Shown in pieces: positions 14,871 to 22,887 of a stretch of DNA of 22,887 nt. The notes under the pieces were generated by a model that ran no database searches, had not been told where the DNA came from, and worked only from the letters and a program-made list of their open reading frames with translations. The stretch is from the NCBI GenBank assembly GCA_948960675.1, contig CARDPF010000009.1, positions 1-22,887 of the forward strand. Direction: 5' to 3'. Position numbers and translations under genes: made by a program. Numbering within the stretch: the stretch's first letter is position 1; each line of letters opens with the position of its first letter. This stretch comes from an uncultured Eisenbergiella sp. GTDB lineage: Bacteria > Bacillota > Clostridia > Lachnospirales > Lachnospiraceae.

Positions 14871-16253
14871 ATGAAACTTTGGAAAAAACTTGCCCTGATG
14901 ACGGCGGCTGTAGTGACGGCGGCGGTTGGGCTGTCGGGGGCGGCAGTGGTACACAATTCTTTTGTGTATCAGGAGAAGAGGGCGGCGGAGAGCTGCATGC
15001 AGCAGCTTTTTGCAACGGCCCATGCGTTGGGAACAGAGTTGGAAAACAGTAATATGGACGGCTTTGGGGAGACTGCAAAATATTCTTATACCAATTATCT
15101 GTTAAGAAAGTACGGGGCGCACCAGTATATTTTATTGCAGGACGGCGGGGAGATCTGTAACCTGACAGAGTACCGCCTGACGCCCGCTTCCATCCATAAA
15201 TGGCAGAAGGAGGAAGGGGACAGCGTGATCCAGACGGTGGGGGATAAGCGCCTTTTTATTGCCGGTAAGGCACTCTTGGCGGATAAGACAAAAGGCTACA
15301 GCCTTGTGCTGGTGAGCGACATCTCGGAGGCCTATGAGGATTGTAAAAGGCAGGGATGGCTGTTCTTTTTGGCGCTTCTGGGATGTACGGCGGTAACGGT
15401 TCCCGTGGTTTTTTTTGCTACGGGAAAAATCCTCAAACCGCTGGGGGAATTGAAGGATGCGGCGCTGGACATCCGTAACGGGAATCTTAGGCGGCGTGCA
15501 AACGTGTGCTGTAGGGATGAGGTTGGGGTGGTTGCGGATGCCTTTAACGGGATGGCAGAACAGATTGAAGCGCAGGTGAGGGAACTGTCGGAGGTGTCCG
15601 AACGGCGGCGCCTGCTTTTGGGGAGCATGGCGCACGAATTGAAAACGCCGATGACGTCCATCATCGGTTACTCGGATACGCTTTTGCATGTACATGTCAG
15701 GGAAGAACAGCGGCAGAATGCGCTTACGCACATTTATGAGGAGGGAAGGAGGCTGGAACGGCTTTCGGCGAAACTGATGGGCCTTGTGGGGCTTTATGAA
15801 AACGAGAGCATTGTGATGAAGAAAACGGATATGAACGCGCTTTTTGAACGTGTGCGCAAGCTGGAGGAAGGGCCGCTTGCACAGCGGGATGTCCGTCTGG
15901 AGGTGGACTGCAGGATGGGGGAAGTGAAGGGCGATTCAGATTTGCTGGAAAGCCTGTTGATCAATCTCATCGACAATGCGGCAAAAGCCAGCGCGCCGGG
16001 CAGCGTCGTTTGGCTTGTGGGGAAAAAGAATGAAATTACCGTGGAGGACGAAGGCTTTGGCATACCGGACGAAGAAATTGCGCGGGTGACGGAGGCCTTT
16101 TATATGGTGGACAAAGCGCGCAGCAGGAAGGCGGGAGGCTGTGGACTGGGGCTTGCGCTGTGCAGCAGGATTGCAAAGCTGCACGGGGCGCGGCTTGTCA
16201 TCGAAAGCAGACAGGGAGAGGGAACGACGGTGCGGGTGCAGTTTGAGGACTGA
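14871..16253 (+). CDS. Sensor histidine kinase, HAMP-HisKA-HATPase
   Basis: A 460-residue membrane kinase paired with the upstream regulator. It has TM1 at ~8-27 and an extracytoplasmic sensor of about 130 residues with no recognised fold (~30-160). TM2 lies at ~163-183, followed by a HAMP linker to ~240. The HisKA helix has phospho-acceptor His255 in GSMAHELKTPMTSIIGY. The ATPase domain has N box NLIDNAAKA (~365), G1 VEDEGFGIPDEE (~395) and G2 GGCGLGLALCSRI (~425). All boxes are intact. The sequence upstream of the ATG (GAAATGGTGTAACAT) is a poor ribosome-binding site and sits next to a hairpin, so kinase output may be kept lower than regulator output. Signal unknown. Confidence 0.95.
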   Translation: MKLWKKLALMTAAVVTAAVGLSGAAVVHNSFVYQEKRAAESCMQQLFATAHALGTELENSNMDGFGETAKYSYTNYLLRKYGAHQYILLQDGGEICNLTEYRLTPASIHKWQKEEGDSVIQTVGDKRLFIAGKALLADKTKGYSLVLVSDISEAYEDCKRQGWLFFLALLGCTAVTVPVVFFATGKILKPLGELKDAALDIRNGNLRRRANVCCRDEVGVVADAFNGMAEQIEAQVRELSEVSERRRLLLGSMAHELKTPMTSIIGYSDTLLHVHVREEQRQNALTHIYEEGRRLERLSAKLMGLVGLYENESIVMKKTDMNALFERVRKLEEGPLAQRDVRLEVDCRMGEVKGDSDLLESLLINLIDNAAKASAPGSVVWLVGKKNEITVEDEGFGIPDEEIARVTEAFYMVDKARSRKAGGCGLGLALCSRIAKLHGARLVIESRQGEGTTVRVQFED

Positions 16254-16488
16254 TGCGGAGTTGGAAAACAGCATAAGTCAACACCCCTTTTGTAGGTAGC
16301 GGGGGATGGATCCCTGCGGCAGTGGCCAAATATCCGCACAGGCGCGGCCGCCCGGCCTGTTGCCTGCGGAAATCAATTTACAAAAATATTACACAGCGAT
16401 GCGGACTTTTTACAATGCGGCATGATACCTTCAATGGGCAAGGATACATGAGGCAAAGCTGCAGAAAAAAGAAAGCGGGGATCGTGGG

Positions 16489-17964
16489 ATGAAAAGAAAA
16501 AAGGCAGTGGCATTTTTGGCAGTGAGTGGTATGGCGGCGATGCTATTGGGCTGCGGGAGTACTTTGGAGACAGGGGAGACCGTGATTGTGCCAAAGGAAG
16601 AGACAAGTGCGGGAACGAAAGGCCCAAAGGCGGATGCAAAGGAAGCGGGAAGTACGGTGCAGGAAGCGGAAAAGACTGGGGGCAAAACAGGGAAGGCGCA
16701 AGGCGTGATGACCGGCAGGATTGCCGATCAGGTCAATGCGCCGCAGACCTATCAGGATTCCTTTTCCGGCAGGACTGTCCATGTGACGGCGGATGCTGCG
16801 GTGATTGTGCCGGATGCAGAGGGCTTCCGGAAGAAAAAGGTGAAGCCCCGCCCCTTTGTCCAGGAAGATTACGATGCGGTAATCCGCGTACTGCTGGGAG
16901 GCGGGAAGATTTGGGAGCGGGATGTGGAGGCGATGGGAGGGTTTGGCGCTACCAAGGAAGAACTGCAAATAAAGATGCACGGGATTAAGGCAGAGATGGC
17001 AGCGGGGGCAAAGGAAAGCGACTTGTATGGCGATAAGGATATTACCTATGGGGAAACGCTTGCACAGCTGGAAAAATGGATCAAGGACGCGCCCGAAGAG
17101 GTGGTTACGGTTGAAAAGGACGCCACCGTGCGGTATGAGCCGGGGAATGATGAAAAGAATGTGATCAGCGGTTACGTGACGGCGGACGGTATTGATTATA
17201 TTGTTTATCTTGATAATGCCATGCGGGATGACTGGTACTGGAACCGTTTTATGGTGGAGAAGCCTGCGGAGGGCGGCAATTATGTGCCGGGGACGGATGC
17301 AGATGCAAAGGATGCGTCCTTTTCCACGGAGGAAATCCGCAGGCAGGCGGAGGCATTGGTCGCACAACTCGGGCTTACGGAATACGGTTACGCCGGGGAG
17401 GAATATTATATCAGCCACGGGGGAGGGGATTTTGATGGGGCGTTAAAAAAGGCAAACACCGGATACTGTATCCATTTTACCAGACAGATCGACAATATCC
17501 CTGTCACTTATGCCAAGGGGGAAGGCCTGTATGGACAGGGAGGGGATATTACATGGCCTGCGGAATATCTGGATCTTATTTATGACGGAAACGGGTTTGT
17601 CTGTCTGGATTGGGATTCTCCCTATACGGTGGAGGATGTTTCCGACGAGTATGTATTTTTGCTTCCGTTTTCGGATATTCAGGATGTTTTCCAAAAAATG
17701 ATGGTGGAAAAGTATGGGGATGCCAAAAAGGCGGAATATCATATCGACCGGGTGCAGCTTGGGTATGCGCGCGTCCGTAAAAACGGGGCCGAAACGGAAG
17801 GGATGATGATTCCTGTGTGGGATTTTTTTGGGACGGAAAAAATCTATATCGGGGGAGAGGGCGGTACAGAAGCAAATGTGATAGAGAATAAGGGGGCTTA
17901 CGAAAGCCTGCTCACTGTCAACGCCATGGACGGCACGATCGTGGATAAAAAACTGGGATATTAA
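16489..17964 (+). CDS. Lipoprotein of unknown function (possibly DUF6034-like)
   Basis: A 491-residue surface lipoprotein. The signal peptide ends in the lipobox AAMLLGC with lipidated Cys22. A charged, Lys/Glu/Gly-rich flexible linker follows (~25-70), then a mixed alpha/beta domain. The stretch TVHVTADAAVIVPDAEGF at ~95-115 and the tail ending LLTVNAMDGTIVDKKLGY recall Lachnospiraceae lipoproteins annotated DUF6034; this is from memory and uncertain. There are no catalytic motifs. It begins 235 bases after the kinase and may be the envelope-facing partner or target of the two-component system, but no shared promoter is demonstrated. The ATG follows GGGATCGTGGG, a weak site. Confidence 0.85.
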   Translation: MKRKKAVAFLAVSGMAAMLLGCGSTLETGETVIVPKEETSAGTKGPKADAKEAGSTVQEAEKTGGKTGKAQGVMTGRIADQVNAPQTYQDSFSGRTVHVTADAAVIVPDAEGFRKKKVKPRPFVQEDYDAVIRVLLGGGKIWERDVEAMGGFGATKEELQIKMHGIKAEMAAGAKESDLYGDKDITYGETLAQLEKWIKDAPEEVVTVEKDATVRYEPGNDEKNVISGYVTADGIDYIVYLDNAMRDDWYWNRFMVEKPAEGGNYVPGTDADAKDASFSTEEIRRQAEALVAQLGLTEYGYAGEEYYISHGGGDFDGALKKANTGYCIHFTRQIDNIPVTYAKGEGLYGQGGDITWPAEYLDLIYDGNGFVCLDWDSPYTVEDVSDEYVFLLPFSDIQDVFQKMMVEKYGDAKKAEYHIDRVQLGYARVRKNGAETEGMMIPVWDFFGTEKIYIGGEGGTEANVIENKGAYESLLTVNAMDGTIVDKKLGY

Positions 17965-17977
17965 AAAGATGGTGGGA

Positions 17978-18007
17978 TTGACCATGTAATAGGATTTGTG
18001 GTAAAGT
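17978..18007 (+). promoter_or_regulatory. Candidate promoter for the epimerase gene
   Basis: TTGACC (17978-17983) and TAAAGT (18002-18007) are separated by 18 bases. The start would lie about 67 bases before the ATG at 18081. Confidence 0.4.
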
Positions 18008-18080
18008 GAGAGAGGAACAGGTGTGAACAGGCGGCTTGGGTGATCAGGCTGCTTTACGGAAAAGATAAAGAGGTTTTTTC

Positions 18081-18746
18081 ATGGAGAATATATTGGCCCC
18101 CTCGATTTTGGCCGCGGATATTATGCGGCTTGGCGAACAAATCCGGGAGATTACGGATGCCGGTGCAAAATATCTGCACATAGACGTGATGGACGGTACT
18201 TTTGTACCTTCCCTGTCCTACGGGGTTTGCGTGGTGGAGTCCATCCGCAAATCCTGCGGTCTGGTGCTGGATGTACACTTGATGATCGTGGAACCCATAA
18301 GGTATGTGGAAGCGTTCGCAAAAGCGGGGGCGGATATTATCACGGTACATTTGGAGGCATGTGTAGACGTAGGGGAGACGATCGCCCAGATTCACCGCTT
18401 GGGGTGCAGGGCAGGGCTGTCCATAAAGCCGGGAACCCCGGTGGAGGAGGTAGGGAGGTATCTGGGACAGATTGAGTTGCTTTTGGTGATGAGCGTGGAG
18501 CCGGGGTTTGGCGGACAGAAATTTTTCCCGGAATCCATTGAGCGTATCCAGACGGCAAGGCGGATGATCGGACAGGGCGGCAGGGACATTGACTTGGAGG
18601 TGGACGGCGGTATTACGCAGGAGAACGTCCGGGAGGTGCTCCGGGCCGGCGCCAATGTGATTGTGGCCGGTTCGGCGGTATTTCGCGATCCGGGGCCGGA
18701 CAGCAGGGCCCTGATGGAGATTTTGCGCAAGGAGCAGGAAGGATAG
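18081..18746 (+). CDS. rpe: Ribulose-phosphate 3-epimerase
   Basis: A 221-residue cytoplasmic TIM-barrel enzyme of the pentose phosphate pathway, interconverting D-ribulose 5-phosphate and D-xylulose 5-phosphate with a bound divalent metal. Diagnostic motifs: APSILAAD (Ser8, Asp13), HIDVMDGTFVP (His33, Asp35), DVHLMI with the metal-binding His, MSVEPGFGGQKF, and the phosphate-binding VDGGIT and IVAGSAVF. Length is normal. An AAAGAGG site precedes the ATG. Genomes of this type often carry several such paralogues, and the close relative allulose-6-phosphate epimerase shares these motifs, so substrate assignment is slightly less certain than family. It stands alone, with a convergent transporter 21 bases downstream. 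Confidence 0.93.
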   Translation: MENILAPSILAADIMRLGEQIREITDAGAKYLHIDVMDGTFVPSLSYGVCVVESIRKSCGLVLDVHLMIVEPIRYVEAFAKAGADIITVHLEACVDVGETIAQIHRLGCRAGLSIKPGTPVEEVGRYLGQIELLLVMSVEPGFGGQKFFPESIERIQTARRMIGQGGRDIDLEVDGGITQENVREVLRAGANVIVAGSAVFRDPGPDSRALMEILRKEQEG

Positions 18747-18767
18747 GGACTGTTACAAGGTTTGTAG

Positions 18768-19700
18768 CTATAGGAACAAGACCACGATGGGAATCGTGAC
18801 CACGGAGAGCAGGGTGGTCAGCACGATGAGCCTTGCCAGGGCATCGGCGTGCAGTCCATGCTCCCGGGAACACATCAACGGCAGGTTTCCGCAGGGAACT
18901 GCCAGCAGAAGGGCGGACGTTCCCAGAAGAAGCGGGGATGTGATTATGGGCTTAAGCAAAAGGATGAGACAGGCGGGGAGCAGAATCATCCGCAGCAGGA
19001 CGAAAAGATAATCCTGTTTGTGGCAGAAAAGTTCCCGCAGGGGAATTTGGGCGACGGAAACGCCCAATACCACCATGGAGAGAAAGGTGGTCGCGCGCCC
19101 CGCGTAGGTGATGGTGTCGGACAAGACCATGGGGAGCCGTATATCCACCAGATACAAAAGGATAGTGAGCAGGGAAGAAACGGTTCCCACATTGCAGATT
19201 TTCAAAAGGGCGCGTCCGGTTTTGGACGGCCTTTTTTTTCCGGCCTTTTTTTGGATGATTGCCACGCCTGTGGTATAAAACAGGAGATTAAATACCACGC
19301 AGTTGATGGAGACATAAACCAGGGCATCGGGGCCGAGCACCGCTGAAACCAGGGGGATGCCTAAGAATCCTACGTTGCCGTACACCGTCAGGAAATGGTA
19401 AATATAGCGGTCGTTTTTCGGGATCCGCATGGCTTTTGGAAGCAGGAGAGAGGCCAGCAGCAAAAGGGCGTAGAGACCGATGGTGACAAGCATCGCATAG
19501 AGCATGTGTCCTGCGGGAACGACTTCCTTTTTGTCGAAGGCGGAGCAGAGAATGGTTGCGGGGTTGCAGACGTTTACCACCAGGCCGGATATGTGGCTGG
19601 AGGAGACGTTGCTGAGTTTGTTCTTATGAAACATGGCGTAACCGATCAGAATCAGGATCAGCATGACGCACATTTGTCCGATTACGATTGTGATGTCCAT
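18768..19700 (-). CDS. AEC-family (auxin efflux carrier-like) transporter
   Basis: A 310-residue polytopic membrane protein with about ten hydrophobic segments in two halves of five, as in the AEC family. N-terminal half: MDITIVIGQMCVMLILILIGY..., with NVCNPATIL near residue 45 and VYGNVGFLGIPLVSAVLG near 105. C-terminal half: MVVLGVSVAQIPL and AVPCGNLPLMCSREHG. Members export or import organic acids such as malate; the bacterial substrate is usually unknown. The ATG at 19700 follows an ideal CGGAGGAATCT site; the frame extends nine codons further to 19727, which is not supported. The gene is convergent with the epimerase. Confidence 0.92.
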   Translation of the reverse strand: MDITIVIGQMCVMLILILIGYAMFHKNKLSNVSSSHISGLVVNVCNPATILCSAFDKKEVVPAGHMLYAMLVTIGLYALLLLASLLLPKAMRIPKNDRYIYHFLTVYGNVGFLGIPLVSAVLGPDALVYVSINCVVFNLLFYTTGVAIIQKKAGKKRPSKTGRALLKICNVGTVSSLLTILLYLVDIRLPMVLSDTITYAGRATTFLSMVVLGVSVAQIPLRELFCHKQDYLFVLLRMILLPACLILLLKPIITSPLLLGTSALLLAVPCGNLPLMCSREHGLHADALARLIVLTTLLSVVTIPIVVLFL

Positions 19701-19732
19701 AGATTCCTCCGAAATCAGGCGAAGCATTCTTT

Positions 19733-19760
19733 AAAGCGTCGCTGCCGGGCGACGCTTTTT
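19733..19760 (+). terminator. Rho-independent terminator hairpin (plus-strand polarity)
   Basis: AAAGCGTCGC (19733-19742) and GCGACGCTTT (19749-19758) form a perfect 10-bp stem with the loop TGCCGG, and the T-tract on the plus strand is TTTTT (19756-19760). No plus-strand gene ends just before it: it lies in the leader of the minus-strand AEC gene. It may stop antisense read-through, be left over from a lost gene, or act as a leader hairpin for the transporter. Confidence 0.7.
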
Positions 19761-20026
19761 ATTCCCGCGAGCAATGAGGGAAATAGCCATGCTTGCAGCG
19801 GGGTCTTTGATTTAGGGTAACATGACCGGGGGAGATTTTCAAGGAAAAGATGAGTGGAGCCCACGGGACATGTGCAAGGATGCGCCCGTCCGGTAAGAGG
19901 GCCGCCCTGCCGCCAAATTACCATCCCTGACTACAAAAAGGATTCGGTTCTTATAAAAATCCAATAATCGGTAAAAATTCCATAGAACTTGGCCCCCAAA
20001 AATGTTAAAATAGGATAAGGAATTTT
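19761..20026. other. Intergenic stretch without a supported gene
   Basis: No convincing coding frame is present. The part at 19863-19908 is rich in short inverted repeats: ACGGG 19863-19867 with CCCGT 19885-19889, and AGGG 19898-19901 with CCCT 19905-19908. The 14-mer at 19899 region (GAGGGCCGCCCTGC) differs by one base from the sequence after repeat copy 1 (GAGGGCCGTCCTGC, 1194 region). The final ~90 bases are AT-rich and could hold a promoter, but no clear -35/-10 pair was found. Confidence 0.35.
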
Positions 20027-20636
20027 ATGCAGCTGACACAAAAAGCGGATTACGGCCTCTTTAATGAACTTTTGCGGCTGCTGCACCTTCCCCGGGTGTA
20101 TTATGAAGGGGGAAAAGCAGTGCTTTACGCTGGTGCTGTCCACCATGATGCTGCCGGGTTCCGTCACGCTGATTCCCCAATTTCTGATCTGGAGGAATTT
20201 CCATCTGGTGGACACGCTGTGGCCCCTGATCCTGCCTTTCTTTTTTGGGGGAGGGGCTTTTAATATTTTCCTTCTGCGGCAGTTTTTTCTGGGGATTCCG
20301 AGGGATCTGGACGATGCGGCGCGGATAGACGGGGCGGGGGCAATGCAGATTTTTTTCAGGATTATGATCCTGCTGTCCAAATCCGCCATGGTAGTGGTGG
20401 CGCTGTTTACCTTTTTAAACTGCTGGAATGATTTTTTCGGCCCGATCATTTATTTGAATTCCAAGGAGCATTTTACCATCGCCATCGGGCTTTTGCAGTT
20501 TAGGGGGGAATATGAAACGAAATGGAACCTGCTGATGGCGGCCTCCACCCTGTCGGTGGCGCCCTGTATTTTTGTGTATCTGCTGGGACAGAAATACCTG
20601 GCGGAGGGCATTACGCTGACAGGTTTGAAGGCGTAG
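20027..20636 (+). pseudogene. N-terminally truncated CUT1 sugar ABC permease (MalG type)
   Basis: The permease frame (20064-20636) gives about 190 residues that match the C-terminal two thirds of a carbohydrate ABC permease: FTLVLSTMMLPGSVTLIPQF, FFGGGAFNIFLLRQFF, the EAA-type loop LDDAARIDGAGAMQIFFRI, CWNDFFGPIIYLNS, and the standard end GQKYLAEGITLTGLKA. Such proteins are normally about 275 residues; the first helix, the linker and part of the second helix are missing. No good start lies in frame (ATG at 20064 or 20103, both without a site). In another frame a well-placed AGGATAAGG site precedes ATG 20027, opening MQLTQKADYGL, which resembles the start of Rrf2-type regulators but runs off into non-protein sequence. 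A deletion joining two genes is the simplest reading. No partner permease, binding protein or ATPase is in the window. Confidence 0.75.
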
Positions 20637-20661
20637 CGCGTTTGCGGGAAAGGAGGGGGAT

Positions 20662-22812
20662 ATGAAAGCGGAATATATTGACAAAATCTATGCGGGATGG
20701 CTGGCTAAGATCATCGGAATCCGGCTGGGGGCTCCGGTGGAAGGCTGGACCTACGAACAGATCGCAAAAAAATTCGGACAGATTGACGGCTATCCGGCAG
20801 ACTACCGGGATTTTGCGGCGGATGACGACAGTAACGGGCCGTTCTTTTTTGTGCGGGCGCTGCGGGAGGGCGGGCATTTCCCGGATATGCAGCCCCAGGA
20901 CGTGGGGGACGCCCTCCTAAATTATGCCGGCTACGAACACGGGTTTTTTTGGTTTGGGGGCTATGGGGTTTCCACAGAGCATACGGCTTTTGCAAACCTG
21001 TGGAACGGCATACCGGCGCCGCGCAGCGGTTCGGCAAAGCAAAACGGGACAGCGGTGGCGGAACAGATCGGCGGACAGATTTTCATTGACTGTTGGGGGC
21101 TTGTGAGTCCCGGACGGCAAGAGCAGGCGGCGCGGCTTGCGCGGGCGGCCGCTTGTGTCACCCATGACGGCAACGGTGTATGGGGCGGCATTTTTGTGGC
21201 GGTCTGCATCAGCCATGCCTTTGTGGAAAGGGATATCCGCAGCATCATCCGTAAGGGTCTTTCCTTCCTACCAGAAGACTGCGAATATGCGGCCGTGGTG
21301 CATGCGGTCATGGATTTTTATGACGGACATCCCAAGGATTGGAGGGCATGCTTTGCCTATATTCATGATAACTGGGGATATGACCGGTATCCCGGCAACT
21401 GTCATATCATTCCCAATGCGGCGGTGATGATTTTGGCGCTTTTGTACGGGGAGGGGGATTTTGACCGGACGCTCTGCATTTGCTGTATGTGCGGGTGGGA
21501 TACGGACTGTAACGTGGGCAATGTGGCCACCATCATGGGCGTGCGGGGAGGGGTATCGGCCATAGATTATGAAAAATGGCGGGCCCCGATCAACGATTTT
21601 GTGGTGTTTTCCAGCGTGGCAGGGGCCTTGAATATTTCGGATGTGCCGGAGGGCGCGTCCTATATGGCAAATCTTGCGTATCTGCTGGAGGGGGAGACAC
21701 CGCCAAAGGCGTGGGAAACGATCTGGAAGAAAGGAAGGGGATATTGCCATTTCGCCTATCCCGGCTCCACGCATGGCATGCGGGTCAGGAACGGCGGGCA
21801 GCCTAAGCTGCAAAATATCGGTTGCGCGGATGCGGCCGGGGGCCGGGCGCTGTTGGTGGAAACCTGCAGGGGTATGGAAGAGGGATTTTGTGAGATCTAC
21901 CGCAAAACGTATTATGAGCCGGGGGATTTCAGTGACAACCGTTATCACCCCGCCTTTTCCCCTACGGTGTATCCGGGGCAGACGGTGCATTGCAGGATCC
22001 GTCCGGCACAGGCAGGGGAAGGCGCAGCAGGCGGAAAGCAGCCCGCTTGTGACAAAGGGGGGACGGCATGGGGTGTAGGACTGTATGCCAAAGTGCGGGA
22101 AGCACAGGGGGAGAGGTATCTGTGTCAGGAGGTCTGTACATGGGAGGACGACGGTTTCCACACTCTTTTCTGGCAGATTCCGGGACAGGCAAGCTTTACG
22201 GTGCTGGAGATCGGAATCCGGTATCAGGCGCCCCAAAGCGGGGGCGGACTTGTGGTGGATGAGTTGTATGCAGACAAAGGGGCCGATTACAGGGTTGACT
22301 TTGCGCAGGAGAGGGCGGAAAAATGGACCGACGTGCACAGGGAGATCAGCCAGTTTACCCGGGAAAAGGGGCTTAGTTATCTGGAGGAAGGCTGTCTGCA
22401 TTTGACGGGATGTGATTTTGGTGAGGTTTATACGGGAGACTGGGAGTGGACCGATTATGAGGCGGAATGGCTGCTGACGCCGGTTTTGGGGGAGGAGCAT
22501 TATGCGCTGGTGCGCGTGCAGGGGGCCATGCGTTCTTACGCCGTCGGTTTTACCGGGGCAGGCCGTTTCGGCATCTGCAAAAAGGAGCATGGCATCAAAG
22601 TCCTGCAGGAGGTTCCCTTTGCGTGGAAGCATGGGGAAACCTACCGGATTTTGGCACGGGCAGAGAAAAACCGGATCCGGGTGTTTTTAAACGGGCAGGA
22701 ACTTCTTGCGCTGCAGGATGAAGAGAATCCCTGGCTAACGGGAGGAATCGGGCTTGGCGTCCGCAACAACAGCCACTTAAGCTGCAGCCAAATCCGCCTG
22801 ACCGGTAACTGA
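20662..22812 (+). CDS. ADP-ribosylglycohydrolase-family protein with C-terminal beta-sandwich domain
   Basis: A 716-residue protein without a signal peptide. Residues ~1-340 form an all-helical ADP-ribosylglycohydrolase-like domain: GWLAKIIGIRLGAPVEGW at 12-29, DDDSNGP at 54-60 in the place of the first metal-binding acidic cluster, THDGNGVWGG near 173, and GWDTDCNVGN with Asp280 and Asp282 as the second metal-binding pair. Family enzymes remove ADP-ribose from proteins or small molecules, but the branch found in sugar operons is presumed to act on ribosides or other glycosides; that is inference. Residues ~380-716 are strand-rich, and the last ~180 (ALVRVQGAMRSYAVGF...FLNGQEL...GGIGLGVRNN) look like a concanavalin-type carbohydrate-binding fold. 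A strong GGAAAGGAGGGGG site precedes the ATG, 25 bases after the truncated permease. Confidence 0.9.
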   Translation: MKAEYIDKIYAGWLAKIIGIRLGAPVEGWTYEQIAKKFGQIDGYPADYRDFAADDDSNGPFFFVRALREGGHFPDMQPQDVGDALLNYAGYEHGFFWFGGYGVSTEHTAFANLWNGIPAPRSGSAKQNGTAVAEQIGGQIFIDCWGLVSPGRQEQAARLARAAACVTHDGNGVWGGIFVAVCISHAFVERDIRSIIRKGLSFLPEDCEYAAVVHAVMDFYDGHPKDWRACFAYIHDNWGYDRYPGNCHIIPNAAVMILALLYGEGDFDRTLCICCMCGWDTDCNVGNVATIMGVRGGVSAIDYEKWRAPINDFVVFSSVAGALNISDVPEGASYMANLAYLLEGETPPKAWETIWKKGRGYCHFAYPGSTHGMRVRNGGQPKLQNIGCADAAGGRALLVETCRGMEEGFCEIYRKTYYEPGDFSDNRYHPAFSPTVYPGQTVHCRIRPAQAGEGAAGGKQPACDKGGTAWGVGLYAKVREAQGERYLCQEVCTWEDDGFHTLFWQIPGQASFTVLEIGIRYQAPQSGGGLVVDELYADKGADYRVDFAQERAEKWTDVHREISQFTREKGLSYLEEGCLHLTGCDFGEVYTGDWEWTDYEAEWLLTPVLGEEHYALVRVQGAMRSYAVGFTGAGRFGICKKEHGIKVLQEVPFAWKHGETYRILARAEKNRIRVFLNGQELLALQDEENPWLTGGIGLGVRNNSHLSCSQIRLTGN

Positions 22813-22887
22813 TTTTTTAACAGTTTAGCCTTCAATGTCATTTCGTTTAGACATGGACTCAGGCATTACGTCGGCAGGCGTGGCAGC
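22813..22887. other. Window end, no feature seen
   Basis: The 75 bases after the glycohydrolase stop start with a T-run (TTTTTTAACAG) without a strong upstream hairpin. No coding frame can be supported. Confidence 0.3.

Noticed and set aside
16310..16375. GC-rich inverted repeats after the kinase considered as a terminator
   Set aside because: ACAGGC/GCCTGT pairing exists, but the stem is short, the loop is itself GC-rich and no T-tract follows directly; too weak to call.
21268..22632. 454-codon open frame on the minus strand
   Set aside because: It is antisense to the glycohydrolase, with Pro/His/Arg-rich composition typical of a shadow frame; the plus-strand gene has clear motifs.
1..22887. 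Prophage, integrative element or transposon boundaries
   Set aside because: No integrase, transposase, tRNA att site or structural phage gene was seen; the repeat copies alone do not define an island.

Overview
The window looks like chromosomal DNA of a moderately GC-rich, low-spore-type Clostridia, most likely a Lachnospiraceae relative. This rests on the purine-rich Shine-Dalgarno sites, the TTG starts, the FtsX-type ABC permeases with long coiled coils, the Firmicute-style lipoprotein, the ADP-ribosylglycohydrolase beside sugar-transport debris and the sCache chemoreceptor. The family assignment is inference from protein style; there is no rRNA or tRNA here to confirm it.

Layout. (1) 1-1098: the C-terminal part of an FtsX-like ABC permease, followed by copy 1 of an 81-bp dispersed repeat, a strong sigma-A-like promoter and a decayed small gene. 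(2) 1714-4734: a methyl-accepting chemotaxis protein, an alpha/beta hydrolase and a small two-helix membrane protein, closed by a bidirectional terminator. (3) 4815-7263, minus strand: a two-gene unit encoding a secreted beta-rich protein and an unrecognised cytoplasmic-type protein, with its own promoter and a 30-bp dyad upstream. (4) 7506-7704: copy 2 of the repeat, fused to a strongly structured element that folds on paper into a multi-branched junction. (5) 7730-12016: a membrane-anchored Mrr-type nuclease, an ABC ATPase and a very large FtsX permease with a coiled coil, all tightly coupled. (6) 11982-13859, minus strand: a DUF885-type zinc peptidase-like protein whose 3' end overlaps the permease gene and runs through a terminator-like hairpin. 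(7) 14111-17964: an OmpR-type response regulator, a sensor kinase and a lipoprotein; matching TCTGCGC...GCGCAGA dyads precede both the regulator and the kinase. (8) 18081-19700: ribulose-phosphate 3-epimerase and a convergent AEC-family transporter. (9) 20064-22812: a CUT1 sugar-permease gene missing its N-terminal third, then a two-domain ADP-ribosylglycohydrolase.

How the parts relate. The nuclease, ATPase and permease form one translational unit. The two-component system lies divergent to the DUF885 gene and upstream of a lipoprotein, which makes an envelope-sensing module plausible but unproven. The last two genes look like the remains of a carbohydrate-utilisation operon.

No CRISPR array, intact transposase, phage gene, tRNA or rRNA was seen. 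The least explained parts are the repeat plus structured element at 7506-7704, the twin dyads of the two-component system, and the 4815-7263 gene pair.
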